Positions 20,622 through 33,415 of a stretch of 64,000 bases of DNA are shown here, one piece after another (position 1 is the stretch's first letter; each line of letters starts with the position of its first letter). Source of the stretch: Sorghum bicolor. Its lineage: Eukaryota > Streptophyta > Magnoliopsida > Poales > Poaceae. The position numbers and the translations under genes are program-made. The stretch is taken from the NCBI RefSeq assembly GCF_000003195.3, contig NC_012873.2, positions 13,105,894-13,169,893 of the forward strand. The letters are read 5' to 3'. The notes below the pieces were generated by a model. That model did no database searches, was not told the DNA's origin, and saw only the letters and a list, made by a program, of their open reading frames with translations.

Positions 20622-22007
20622 ATGTCGACTACCGAATTCGATTTGGAGAACGTCATCTCTGTGACGGAAGCCAATCTCAGAGATGAGCTGAAGCAAGCTA
20701 TTGCAAAAGCTATAGAGGATTACAAGCAGCAATGTTTGAAATCCTTCAGTATCAACAGGAGTGGCGAGGTGATCCAGAAGGAAGCACTGCCGGCGCTTCG
20801 GCAGGTTACTTTTGAAGCCAATCCTGGTAAACTTTAAGACATGGTTGATAGTGCAATTAACCGTGCCTTGATCAATCAAGCTGGTGTGCTGTCCAATACG
20901 GTTTTCAACGCCGTGGCTAGAACTTTCAAAGAAGGACAATTGCCACCAAACTATGTGGGCCCTGTCTATCATCAGCCAGGATCACTAGTTGTCACGGCTC
21001 CATCGGCTGCTACGGCCGCTGCGGGTACAGAAACTACCGTTCCTCCAAGCACGTTAGGAGTCACTAACGCGCAATCTACGCCGATGACAACCAATCCATC
21101 ACCGTCAGGTGAGGAGATCAAGCTTACTACGGATCTATTGGCATCGGCAATGTCGGGGTCAGTTCCTCCCAACTGGTGGGGTTATGGTATGCCCCCAGAG
21201 ATGATGTTGAAGACTCCTAGAACATCTCAGACGGCTGACACGAGAGGCAAGGCTCCTATGGCATCGGCACCTCCAAATTTGCCGATGAATCAGAGTCCCC
21301 AGTATACTACAACTACTACTGCAAGACCTTACACTAGGAATTCTCAAGCTCCAATGTTTCGGATGCCTAACGCATCGGCAGATTCGATGCTGACGCAGCA
21401 GAGGTTCATGACACAACCAGGGTTTGGCAATTCAATGATGATACCCAATCTTCAGTCATTGGCAGGGTTCATGCCGATGAATGCTAATAATGGATGGACA
21501 GGGCAGCTAGTCTTTCCACAGATGCCTCAGCAGAATCATCAGGCTGTTGGATTCCAATAAGGACAGATCCAACCTGGGTTTCAGAATCAAGGATTGATCA
21601 ACCAGCCGATGAATCTGGGACAGCAGATTGGTGGTCAGATGGTTAATCCCATGTTCCATGCAGATCGTGCGCCTCAGCGACACGTGGAAGCTTAGCAGCA
21701 GGTGCTAGATACACAACCACCCCATCGGCAAGATGCCGATGCTTATTGGGCCGATAAGATTGCTGAAGTAATGAGAGACTAATTTGGGATAAAACCCAAA
21801 GTCAACACTTACTCTTATCGGACACCGTATCCTCCTGCATATGATTTAATCCCGCTTCCAAATCGGTACAAGGTGCCGGATTTCACTAAGTTTTCTAGGC
21901 AGGATGATACATCGACCATGGAGCATGTCAACAGGTTCATCATCCAGTGTGGGGAAGCTGCTAACAGGGATGAATTGAGGGTTCGATTGATTTCATCATC
22001 TTTATCT
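20622..22007 (+). pseudogene. Ty3/gypsy gag, truncated, with four in-frame stops (unit 1)
   Basis: One reading frame from MSTTEFDLENV continues without frameshift to VPDFTKFSRQDDTSTMEHVNRF, a conserved plant gypsy gag block. It then ends abruptly in RLISSSLS. Stops occur at 20835 (TAA), 21558 (TAA), about 21693 (TAG) and about 21780 (TAA). Each could come from CAA or CAG by a C-to-T change. After 22007 the sequence switches to the CACTA transposase fragment that starts every unit. The middle is rich in Pro, Gln and Asn. Confidence 0.8.
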
Positions 22008-22834
22008 GAATCAATTTTATGTATGCCCCAACAATTGTGTCATTTAGAAAGACATATTTATAATTCAGGTCTTTAACTTTGTTTTTGTCATTTCTCCATT
22101 TGACTTTTTTCAAACAATTTCAAATGTGAATTTCCAAATACTAGAACTTCGAATAGAATTTTGGATAGCAAAAATGATATCAAAGGAAAAAAGTGTCAAC
22201 AATAAAGTTGTAGATCTCATCAAGATCTACACCTTTTGTTTTGGTCATTTTTATATTGACTTTGAGTAGCAGTAAGTTAATCCAACCATAACCCTTCGTA
22301 TGTTATGTTGTGCACGAGGTTTAAAGGCTTTTAACAGATTTTCTGTTTTATATAGTTCAAATGAATTTTTGTATGTTTATTTAAAGTAACTCTAAATTGA
22401 ATTGTCATTGTACCATGCAGCGCGAGCTGGATGGAGGTGGGGCGTGCGAGGTGGAAGTGGGGCCTATTTTTTTTACGATAGAAAGTTCAACGATTATCTA
22501 TAGCGACAGACAAAATCGTTAATGAGAAATTAGCGACAAATCATCCATCAATAAATATAATCTTTAGCGTCAGATGTCTGACAGTGCTATGGTGTTGTGG
22601 TGTAGTGTCTCCATACCGAGAAAAGCTGCGAACATGTTATAAACTAGGGGGTTTTTTTGGAACAAAAATCTTATGCTAAAATAACGGATGCAAAGAAGAA
22701 ACGAACAGCCTTAGACACGTAATGGATCTTGAAGCACTATTTCTCCACAAGTCCACAACCAACAAGTGCATTGCCACTCTGCCACATGGCTGCCCTGGTC
22801 CTATTGGACACAAACTAATACAATCGCCGGCGGT

Positions 22835-25800
22835 CTAGAACGAGAACTTGAAGACCATGTCGTGCCTGTACACCTGGCCAGGCCTGACGATCTGCGACGG
22901 GAACTCAGGGTGGTTCACGGCGTCGGGGTACCCCTGCGTCTCCAGGCAGAACCCCCCGTACCGCTCGTACACCGCGCCGCCTTTCCCCTTGGTGTGGTTG
23001 AGCCAGTTGGCCGTGTAGAGCTGCATCGCCGGCTGGTTGCCCCACAGCTCCAGCGCCCTGCCGGACGCGCCGTCCAAGGCCCGTGCCACGGGCCGCATCT
23101 CGCCGGGCTCCCCATCGACGACGTAGTTGGCGTCGTACCCGGGCACGCGGCCCCCGACGACGCCGCGGATGCGCGCGCCGATGGGCGTCGGCGCGAGGAA
23201 GTCGAAGGGCGTGCCGGCGACGGGCGCGGCGCCGCGGCCCGACGACGGCAGCATCTCGGCGTCCAGCGGGGTGTAGCGCGACGCGTGGAGCCGGAGCGTG
23301 TGGCCCAGCACGTCGCCGGCGCCGTGCCCGCCCAGGTTCCAGTACGTGTGCTGCAGGAGGTTCACCGGCGTCGCCCTGCCCAGCGCCGTCGCGTTCATGT
23401 GCACGCCCAGCTCGTACGGCGACAGACGGTACGTCACGTACACGTCCAGGTCACCCGGGAAACCTGATCATGCCTTGTTTAGTTCAAAATTTTTTTTCGA
23501 AATAGGAATAGTAGCACTTTCGTTTGTATTTGACAAATATTGTCCAATCTTGAACTAACAGACTCAAAAGATTCGTCTCGTCAATTCCGACCAAACTGTA
23601 TAATTAGTTTTTATTTTCGTCTATATTTAATACTTCATGCATATGTTTAAAGATTTGATGTGACGGAGAATCTAAAAAATTTTGTAAATTTTTTTTTGAA
23701 CTAAACAAGGCCTCATATGCACGACTAAGGTTGAAAACAGAACAGAAATATCCCGAACCGAACCGCATCGTTTTCTAAATTTGACCCGATCGATTCCGTA
23801 TTTTTCGGACAAATTCGGATTCGGTTCGAAATTCGGAGTACTAAATTCGAACTCGGAGCGAAATCGGTTTGGGGTTTGTTCGACCGGTTTCCATATTTCC
23901 ATATTATATTCAGAATTTGATCGGTTTCAAATTCGGACAAATTCGGATTCGGTTCGAAATTCGGAGTACTAAATTCTAACTCATGTTATCTATTATATTC
24001 AAATGCTTTGACTAATGTTGTGGCTAAACTCAAAATTGAGGTATGTTATTGACTGCTTGGTGCTTGCTATCCTTAACTGTACTAGTTGCTGTATCTAATT
24101 TTAATTAACTTTGCAATAGGAAAATAACAAGGAGGAAGATGAGCACTATGAGGAGGATAGGGACAACGAGGAAGCAATAGACATTGACGGTGATCCAGAC
24201 GTCATGAACGATGCTGATGAACTTTAGACATGTATTTCCTAATAATTGTTTGTTCTAGACTTATATATTTGTGTGTCGGTGTGATGACACTTGAGAGTTT
24301 ATGCGGTCATGCACTTGTTTGGCTATTGACTGTTATCGGATGGTATAGTATGGTTCTGGACTTCTGGTAGTATGGTACTGTACTGGTGGCGAGTGGACAC
24401 GTGGGTGGTGTTCGTACACTTTGTTAAGATTATGTACTGTGGATCGGTATTCCGTATTAATTCCGTATACCGACCGTGTTCGATATAATTTCGCTCGAAT
24501 TGGTTCGTGTTCGAGATTCCGTACGTTCGAGTTCGTGTTCGTGTACGGCTTTACCGTTTTCGTTTCCGTTTTCGTATTTAAATGTAAAAATAGAAAACAA
24601 TTGAGCAGTATTTCGACCGAGTTCGACCGTTTTCATCCTTATGCACGACGACACATGTAGGGAACTCAAGTAATAAAGAAAGAAAATATTCAAATTTGTA
24701 TTGTACCTTGCTCTCCGTCGAAGCTGCGATAGTATAGGGTGACGTACGGGGAGTCGCCGCCGGCGACGTACTCCTTCACCGTCCAGATGACTTTGTTGAA
24801 TCCTCTGCCGCCACCTGATGAATATATAAACAAACAGATAGAGTGTAGTGTGGCAAGCCCAATCACATTACGTTCGGAGCAATATGTAAACGTAATTAAT
24901 TACTAGCACACATTGAGCAAGCAGCATGGACAATAGTAATTTATAATCACCTTGAAGCGTATTCCTGCCGTCGTTGATGTCCAGATGGTATACTTTCCCG
25001 TCGAGGACGAACCGGCCCCTGGCAATTCTCCCTGCTACGCGCCCGGCCACCGGGCCGAAGAAAGAAGTGTCGTTCTGCTTGCCAAGACGATCAAGTTGCA
25101 TTAAAACAACATCAAACACATGGGAAAGTTGGGAGCACGGCTGCAACTTGAACCACCACATGTTACTGCTACCAGGTGTGAGGGTGACTCCACATGCATG
25201 TTCTTGAATATTACTGTATTGCAAGACAGATCTGTGAAGGGTACCGATTGACAGTGCTAGCTGATTTCTTAAAAAATGCTACAAGTTGGTTTGTTCGAGA
25301 AAAATTCTGCTAGTTGCACTATAACTAGGTGATTATTTGTAGTAAGCAAACAAAACGAGATGTTCAAGTGTTATGCTTCTTCCTGCAAAAATGTGTTCGT
25401 CAAAGAGACGACGACGGCATGGTAATCCACACACACACAGGAACTTCTGCATTAAGAGAGACAAGCTAGCGCAAGAAAAATGCCATTAATTGGAGGGCTT
25501 TTAATTTGGTGATCTTACAATGTATTCAGCGATAGTGTCCTTGCCAAGGACGACATCAGCCAAGTTCCCTGCAAATTAATTAAAACAAGGAGCTAGCCTG
25601 AAACAAATTAAAAGCCTCGGCCAAATTAAAGAACGAGGAAGAAATTAAGAATCACAACGACAGAGGAGAGGGGGTCACAATAATCACAAGAGGACGAGAT
25701 GAACACGAGAGAACCGAAGGTACGTACGCACCTTTGGAGTCGGGGAGAATGACCGACATGATCGTGGTGCCCCAGTTGGTGATCTTGACGGAGAAATCCC

Positions 25801-25912
25801 CATGCCTGAGCTCGTACACCCCAATCGTCTTCCTCGCTCCGCCGGCACCGGTGGCGGCCAGTGCGGAGGCCACGAGGCACAGCGCGAGGCGGAGCATCTC
25901 AGCTCTCGCCAT
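22835..25912 (-). CDS. aldose 1-epimerase (galactose mutarotase), tandem copy 2
   Basis: Exons 25732-25912, 25519-25568, 24951-25074, 24707-24814 and 22835-23463, all with GT/AG sites, give 363 residues. Exons 1-4 are the same as copy 1. Exon 5 has the copy 3 residues (TPIGARI, GRALELWG, YERYGGF, SQIVRPG). The protein is thus a natural chimera of the flanking copies. The active-site LHGG His is Gln, as in the other copies, while HTYWNL, GYDANYV and LETQGYP are kept. Intron 4 holds the same MITE and hAT derivative as copy 1. Expression cannot be judged from sequence. Confidence 0.87.
23472..23711. mobile_element. GCCTTGTTTAGTTC MITE (unit 2 copy)
   Basis: Same insertion as at 9921 in unit 1, with a small A/T-run difference near its left end. 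It was inherited by duplication, not inserted independently. Confidence 0.8.
23726..24641 (+). mobile_element. Ac-like hAT derivative (unit 2 copy)
   Basis: Same 916 bp element and TGCACGAC duplication (23718-23725 and 24642-24649) as in unit 1, with the same acidic transposase tail. Confidence 0.87.
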
Positions 25913-26089
25913 TGCCAGACAATCAACGACGACGCTAGCTAGCAGAAGGGGGGGGGGGGGTTTGAGCTAGCAGGAGGGCAGGACTCACAAATTAAAGGAT
26001 GGTGGGCATTGGGCAATGTCCCAATGGCATTTGAAGGGAGACAATGGTGGGTGATCTTGACGGTTGACTTTGAAGGTTGTGCGGATCTG

Positions 26090-26113
26090 CATGCATGCTC
26101 CCCCTTCTTTATA
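26090..26113 (-). promoter_or_regulatory. candidate core promoter of epimerase copy 2
   Basis: TATAAA (minus strand) at 26108-26113 and CATGCATG at 26090-26097, identical to copy 1. The poly-G tract near the start codon is 13 bases here and 10 in copy 1. Confidence 0.42.
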
Positions 26114-26879
26114 TTTGGTGTTTTCTGTGCACCCCGGCCGGCCGGCCCTAAGCCCCTAACCACATGCATGGCACCGGTTGGATTCTCCCATCAAATGTTT
26201 TATTGCAAAGATCCCCACTCTACACATTTTTGTTGCAAAAATCACCCCACCATGGGTAAACTCAATGGATTCCGCTTGTTTCCGTCAATGTAAACCTGTT
26301 AACTTAGTCTATATCAAAGACATACACTTCTACAAGTGCAATCTCAATAGTTTCTGAAGTCCCTGCTAAAGATATTGTCAATGAAAGTGTAATCATCATC
26401 ACGTTAAGTTTTACTCTTTGTACTTTTTTTTCACCATAACACGATGAATAAGTAATTTAAGTCATTATCTAATTCTACATACTTACCTTATCTTATAGTG
26501 TCTATATGTTCGCAAAAGCATACAAAACAATTATTAAACATATGTGTAGCGGGGTGTTTTTTCCCCCAAAATTGGCTAGGGTGGGAAATTTGCAACAAAA
26601 TGTCTTGTAGGAGGAAATCTCAAAACTTGCGGGTGGGTTTTTGCAATTTTGCCAAAAATTTATCAAATACGAGGTAATTTAGGACAATAATCTATCATCT
26701 CTACCTCCATCTGAGAAAGAATTCGATTCTGAGATATTTGGGAAAAATTAAGGTGGATACCAAATGACTTTGTTGCCCTAATCAATTAGAGATAGCTTCC
26801 ATACAAACTTAATTAACAAGGCAAAAGATCTGCATGCATGCATATATGTGAAAGAAATCATTTTGGGTTCTTTCATTAA

Positions 26880-27059
26880 GGTCATCTTCAGTGAGAGTTT
26901 TATGACCTAGTTTCCAACAAACAATGTAGAAGAGTTTCATGGGGATGAAACTCTCTCTACTTCCATGAAACTCTTATCATCTCTCTCTTTATTAATACAG
27001 TACCACATCAGCATATTTAATGTGCATGAAACTTTAATCAAATTGCATTGAGATTGACC
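26880..27059. mobile_element. PIF/Harbinger-type MITE (unit 2 copy)
   Basis: Same 180 bp element and TAA flanks as at 13326 in unit 1. Confidence 0.62.
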
Positions 27060-28226
27060 TAATTGTTGCAAGCCCACAGCACCCACAATAGCAACCTTTA
27101 TGAACAAAAATTAAAATGTCAAATCTAATTCTTTATGGGACGAAGCACCTTATACCAGTGAGAATGTCAAGTGTTGTTGGAGGTGCACTATTTTTTTGTC
27201 ACACAATCATTACTAAAAAGTTACACATGTAATTAGTATGTAATTTCGTGTAAAATCGAGTTATATATTTTGAATTTTTTTTGCATCTTGTCTAAAGCAC
27301 AAATCTTGGCATAAATTCGACATGGTAAAATTTTAGGTGTTGGAGTACTATGAAACCCTTTAGGTGATTTAGTTTTTCCCTTGTTATCTATATTATTATT
27401 TAAGACTTCCTACGTTTTAGGTGTCTAAAATTTTTCAGCTGTGTCAGACAACCTATATTTAATGTTGCAATGGTTGTTTATCAACATTGTATATGTTGTT
27501 ATTAATGTTACGAACAGTGCAACACAAGACCAACGGTGGTTTCATTCTCATTCATTAGGTGTCATGTCATCATAAAAATGTGGTATCAAATTAATGATGA
27601 ATAGGGGAGGGGGGATGGTTTCATCCTGATGAAAAGCACACTGTTTCGAGAATTGGAAACCATGTGAAACTAGCATTCGGGGATATGAAGTTTCATCTCA
27701 TCCAACAATCAGTCAATCAATCATGAGCTTCACGTGTTAAATGTTATGATTAGCCTATAAAATAATAATAAGATAAAACAAGTATTGGATGGAGGTGTTT
27801 CATTCACACCATTTCAAAGCATTATAGATGACCTCATAGCCTAGGTAACATCAAAATGAAACACCCCATTAGGATTGGCCTAACAACATTGTTGCGGTGA
27901 GAGTGAGACCTTTTTTTTCCTCAAAGAATTGAAATGATAGCAAACATGACAGACATTTTTCGATGATGTTTCAGATGTTCCATTTTGATGTTGTGACTGT
28001 CGTTTGAAAATTATTTAAATTTTGACTTTCTTCATCTCAAATTTGACCAGTCGTCTTATTTAAAAAATTTATGCAAACATAGTCAAATTCAAATTATTCT
28101 TGAAGAATTTTTTTATTAATAAACTAGCCATGACAAAAAAAAGATATTATGAGTGATCAAATTTAGTGTGAAAAGGTCAAATATTTTATAATTTGAGATA
28201 GATTAGGTATATAATATATAGTCTCC

Positions 28227-28759
28227 CGTAAGCCTGGGCGTTCGGGTTATCCGATTTTGTCGGGTTAGTTAATTCGGGTAATGAAAAATGTTACCCGATA
28301 TTAATTTTGAAAAAATACTACCCGCAATTTCGGGTACCCGATATTTTGAGTTCGGGTACTCCCGATTTACCCGCATTTTCATAAGACAACACACTACACA
28401 AAATTTTAATAGCAATTTATATATAATTTTAGCACAATTTGTATAGAATTTCAATAGCATTTTGTAGAGAATAATATATTACGGTCACTTGTTCAAACAA
28501 AGAGAATTATATTCTAATAAATTGATAAGTTCTAATGTTTAACTAACAACACATGATAAATACAAAGACATAGACAAATGTTTGGATAATTCGGGTAGTT
28601 TGGGTACCGGGGGATATTACCCGAATTACCTAAACTAATTTCGGGTAATCAAAATTGCTATCCGAATTTAGGATTAGGTACCTTGGGTTCGGTTAATTAA
28701 GTCTGAGTCCGAATAATTCGGGTACAGGTAATGGGTATCGGGTAATTTGCCGAGGTTAA
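28227..28759. mobile_element. CGGGTA-rich element (unit 2 copy)
   Basis: Copy of the element at 14673 with a few single-base differences, for example TTGC for TCGC near its right part. Confidence 0.43.
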
Positions 28760-28836
28760 TCTTCCGTATTATTTCCCTCCAGACACCCAACACACCGATT
28801 TTACTTGAGAACAAGTAAATCTTGCAGATGCACCTA

Positions 28837-29040
28837 CTAGAAGGAGAACTTGAAGACGGCCGGGTCTCACGGTGATCGACGGGAACTCGCGGGTGGTTCA
28901 CGGCGTCCACGTACGCCATGGTCGCCGTACTTGTCGTACACCTTGCCGTCCCGTGGTGTGGTTCAGCCCGTTCCCCGAGTACAGCTGTATGGTCGGCTGG
29001 TTCGCCCACAGGTGGAACGTCATGTACGCGTCCACGTTCC
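28837..29040 (-). pseudogene. relic aldose 1-epimerase (unit 2 copy)
   Basis: Same frameshifted, internally deleted relic as at 15283 in unit 1, duplicated with the unit. Confidence 0.68.
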
Positions 29041-29207
29041 TACACAGGCAATAATACAATGTAGTATGTACATACTCAGCATTGCTTATCTGGATCATCA
29101 AAATATGCTTTGAAATTTGTGCTGCTGCACTTTTTCTCACTGTTTCACATACTTTCGCTATTGTTTCACACATCTCGATGCATACTGAATAATTTAGATA
29201 AGCAATA

Positions 29208-31049
29208 CTCCCTCCGTATCGTTAAAAAACGACGTCCTAGCTCCTACGGTGGATTGCGAATTAAACAACGTCGTAGCACAGTAGCCCATTTCCTGGACTT
29301 CTTTGCCCTTAACACATCGATCTCCGTATACAGTAACTCCACGCCTCGATTCCCATCTCTGCCGCACGGCTCGCCCTCTCGCATCGCGTCTATTAAACCG
29401 GCCCGCCGGTCAAGCAACGATCGCATCGCAGCTACTCGCTGCGTCGTTCCCCTCGCCGCGCTGCTCCGTCCGTCGTTCCTCGCGCTCATGGCTTCACCGC
29501 ATTCTAGGGTTGCGGCGCCTGCGGACTCGACGTCGGAAGAGCTCGTGCCGGACTCCATGGAGATGACTCCGGAGTCCTTCGTGCCGGACTCGATGATGGC
29601 GCCGGACTCCGTCACGTCGGAGTTGCAGGAGCTAATGCCAGACTCCATGGAGATGGCGATATATGGAAGACGTTGTCGAGGTGACTCCAGAGTCCTTCGT
29701 GCTAGACTCGCTGATGGCGCCGGACTCCGTCACCACGCCGGAGTTGCAGGAGCTCATGCTGGACTCGGAGATGGCGCTGGGCTCCTTGACGTCGGAGGTC
29801 TAGGAGCTCACGCCGGACTCGGAGATGGTGCCTGATTCCTTGCCGTCGGGTGCTTTTCTATGCGGTCGCTGTCATCTCATCCATAAGGACCGCGAAACAT
29901 GAAATCATGCGCACTCGCGGTTCACCCGTGCTCTCACTGTGGTCTCATCCATCGTGACTTGTTTATGGACGCTATCGACAAATTCGTGAAAACAGACTGC
30001 GAGCTTTTCTTCCAGCATTATCCGTTCATGCTGCCAAAAAAAAGATGACGACAAAGCATCGGTAAGCATTACAGGGACTTGTTACAAGAATGTCTCGACT
30101 AGTACATGTAAACTTGCATCCATCTAGCTAACATCATCTAACTAGCTTTCATCTAATCTTTCATGCAGCAAGAGTAGCCTCGGCTTCAGGAGCAAAGATG
30201 GTTCACAAGGGATAGAAGTTGGCAGTCGATCTTCTCTTTCTAATTTATCTTTGTTCATGTGAGGGATCATGAACTTGTTGCATCCTTTCACCTTCATAGC
30301 TTCAATGTAAACACTTTGTAGTGTTACAAAGATCCGATTTGCTTGCTTTACCGAGTACTATATGAATGCCTACAAATGAATGAATGACCAAATCTGTAGT
30401 TCAAGAAACAATGAAACATGTGTGGACATTTCGATCAAATTACCTGTTGCACTGTTGTAACTAGAGCTTCTAATGTTTTTTCATTCTTCTTGAATTGAAT
30501 TGCTTGAATAGCTCGAAAAAAACCCAAGTCAAGAATGTTGAAATCGGGAGAATTGGGCGGTTGGCAAATTAGGCGAATATCTAATCCTTCTTGCTTAGCA
30601 TGCTCACAAAATTCCGGATCATCCAATTTCAAATGGGTAGGTGCATTATCTTGTTGAATGAATATTGGTTTGTCCACATCTTCTCTTGGCCATTTGGCAC
30701 GAATGTTAGGCAACACTTTTTGTTGATCATGAATTCTCTAATAACTTCTCTTGTGATTGAAGTTATGGGCTTCATAACCATGGCTCCATGGACACGGCTG
30801 GTTCTATCATTATCTCTCTAAGCTGGCTCATATCGAACAAGTGGGAAACAACCAATTCTACCATCAAAAATACAATTCCCGTCCCTAAATCTTGGTCGAG
30901 CAACAACACACAAGAACATGATCTTAGGGATGTAGTTCTTGTTCTTACAAGTCCGATAGGCATCATTTTCGTCAGGTAGCATATAATATTTTCAGATTTT
31001 TGATAGAGGAAGAACCATTTTTCATCAATGAACACAAAGTGAAGGATCG
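29208..31049 (-). mobile_element. mariner-like element remnant (unit 2 copy)
   Basis: Copy of the unit 1 remnant. The broken transposase lies at 30435-31044 with the same IDEKWFF, QQDNAPTH and NSPDFNILDLGFF motifs and the same frameshift. Confidence 0.6.
30435..31044 (-). pseudogene. mariner-like transposase, broken (unit 2 copy)
   Basis: Same three catalytic-Asp regions and the same frameshift as the unit 1 copy at 16881. Truncated at its N-terminus. Confidence 0.78.
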
Positions 31050-31053
31050 AGAT

Positions 31054-33412
31054 GACATACTAGAGGGGGGTGAATAGTCCTTTCTAAAACTTATCGCACC
31101 GGCTAACCGAAATAAATGCGGAACTAAAACTATCGGTCTAGCCAAGACTACACCCCTCTATCTAAGTTCTCTAGCACCTTGTAAAAGATCCTAGACAAGC
31201 AAACAAGGTGCTACCTTATCAAGAGCTCACGTATCCAATTCTAGAAGCAAGGTCACACAAACCAATGCCACTAGTACTTCACAAACCTAGGAGCTCCTAT
31301 ACAACTAGTAAGCAAAAGCACAAAGCTCATAAGCTCACTAGCAAAGCTCAATAACAAGGCAACCAATGCCAAATTAGAGAGCGCAAACTACTTAGCTACA
31401 CAAACTAAGCATTATGACTAACAAGATTACACAAACCAAATTAGTCACACAAAGGAACTACTTCAAGCTACATAAGCGAGAAGGTAACTAGCAAGCTACA
31501 CAAGCTAACTAATTACAAGAGCAACTACACAAGCACAAGTATATAAAGAATGTAAATACAAGCTCATGTATAGTGAATGCAAACCACCGAGAAGAGTAGA
31601 CAATGTTGACACGGTGATTTTTATCGAGGTTCACTTGGTTGCCACCAAGCTACGTCCTCGTTGTGGCGATTCACCCACTTGATGGATCACGAGCTAATTG
31701 GCAATCCAAAGCCAAACCCTCATCAGGTGCCACACATCCACTCTCAGGATGGGGATCCTCCAATGCCACAAGCAATCTACTAGAGTTGCTCTTCGCGATC
31801 CCTGCGGGGTGAGCACCGTACCCCTCACAATCTCTTCTCCGGAGCACCGCACAATCTTCTTGTGTGCTTCGATGGAGTCACAAGCCACCAAGCCGTCTAG
31901 GAGGTGGCAACCTCCACGAGTAACAAGCACCATTGGCTTGCAACACAAACACCTAGTGCCACTCAATGCAATCTCTCAATGCAATGCACTAGAATCGCTC
32001 ACTCACACAATCGGATGATCACTATCAAGCACATGTGAGTTAGAGGCTTCACTAGCACTCTCCAAGCATGGACACTAAGTCTCAAGGGTGCTCAGCGCCA
32101 GCCAAGGCCGGCCACCACTTCTATTTATAGCCCCAAGGGCTAAACTAGTCGTTGCCCCTTCACTGGGCAAAACACGGGGGCACCGGACGCGCTAAGGGAG
32201 CCACCGGATGCTCAAACCCAGCGTCCGGTGCTCACACGATGGCCATGTGCCACTAGCCGTTTGAACTCGACCATTGCCGGCAACGGCTAACTCGCACGTG
32301 CGCCTGAAACAGTAGCACCGGACACTCTGCTGGTCCACACCAGATGCGTCCGATGCATACCGGACTCGTACGCATAGAGGGTGTTTACACCTAAGGCCAC
32401 CGGACGCTCTCCTGCGTCTGATGCTGCAGGCTCTTCTTCTATAGATCACCGGACGCTCGGCACCAGACTCGCTCGCATTACTGCACATGCATCTGGTGTG
32501 TTCACCTCAGTAGGTTCAACGTCCAAAGCTCACTCTACACCTGCGTCATCAACTGGCAATACATCGGACGCTCTGGTCCAATGATTGATGCCTCCGAGGC
32601 CAGCGTTCGGTGAGTGTTTTTCCATTGAAAAACACTCCCGCGACTTCTTCAAATTTTCCACCGATGCATAGAAAATATGCACTTAATTTTCTCAAAAGCG
32701 TCGAATCAGAGAGGAACCCAAATCTCTCTCTATCCTAGGAACTCTACCTCCTTTGCAAATGTGCCAACACCAACAAGTTTACACCACCATGTGCAAGTGT
32801 GTTAGCATTTTCACAAACATTTTCACAAATGAGTTAGCCTCTCAACTTGCCACACCACTCGATCCTAACACGTATGCAAAGTTAGATCACTCAGTGGCAC
32901 TAGATGACCAATATGCAAACAAGTTTGCCCCTCTTGATAGTACGGCCATCTATCTTAAATCCGGTCATAAACTTCTCTACACACCTATGACCGGTGAAAT
33001 GGAAATGCCCTAGGTTATACCTTTGCCTTGCGCATTCCATTCCATCTCCTCCAATGTTGATGCAACACATGCACCATTCAATTACCAAATGATATGATCC
33101 ACTTTATATCATCACATGACCGTATTGTTCATTGATCTTGACCTCACTTGCTCTTCACCGTTGCCTCGGTCCATCGACGCCAAGTCTTGCTCAAGCTTCG
33201 CCGACACACGCGGTCCCTCGCTTCAAAGCCTCCGACTTGCCCTTCACTCTTGCAACTGGTCCATCGAGCCAAGCCTCATCTTGATCTTCTCCACCTTGGT
33301 CACATGACTTCATGTCATGTCTCATGTGCAATGAACTCCTTCATCATCACATAATCACCTGTGGACTAATCTCCTGTGTATCTCACATAAACACTATTAG
33401 TCCACCTAAGTT
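31054..33412 (+). repeat. unclassified repeat with CACCGGACGC motifs (unit 2 copy)
   Basis: Copy of 17500-19858 with a handful of single-base changes, for example ATGTGCCAC for ATGTGTCAC near 32250. No gene seen. Confidence 0.4.
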
Positions 33413-33415
33413 GTT

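Larger units (their letters stand above)
8471..22007 (+). repeat. tandem unit 1 of the epimerase array (about 13.54 kb)
   Basis: From GAATCAATTTTATG at 8471 the sequence is collinear with 22008 onward. The offset is 13,537 bp at the start, 13,551 bp through the gene, and 13,554 bp after a poly-G length change at about 12396. Left of about 9640, units 1 and 2 differ by scattered substitutions and indels. To the right they are almost identical, with only occasional single-base differences. The unit contains one epimerase gene, a MITE, an hAT derivative, an epimerase relic, a mariner remnant and a gypsy LTR with partial gag. Confidence 0.95.
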
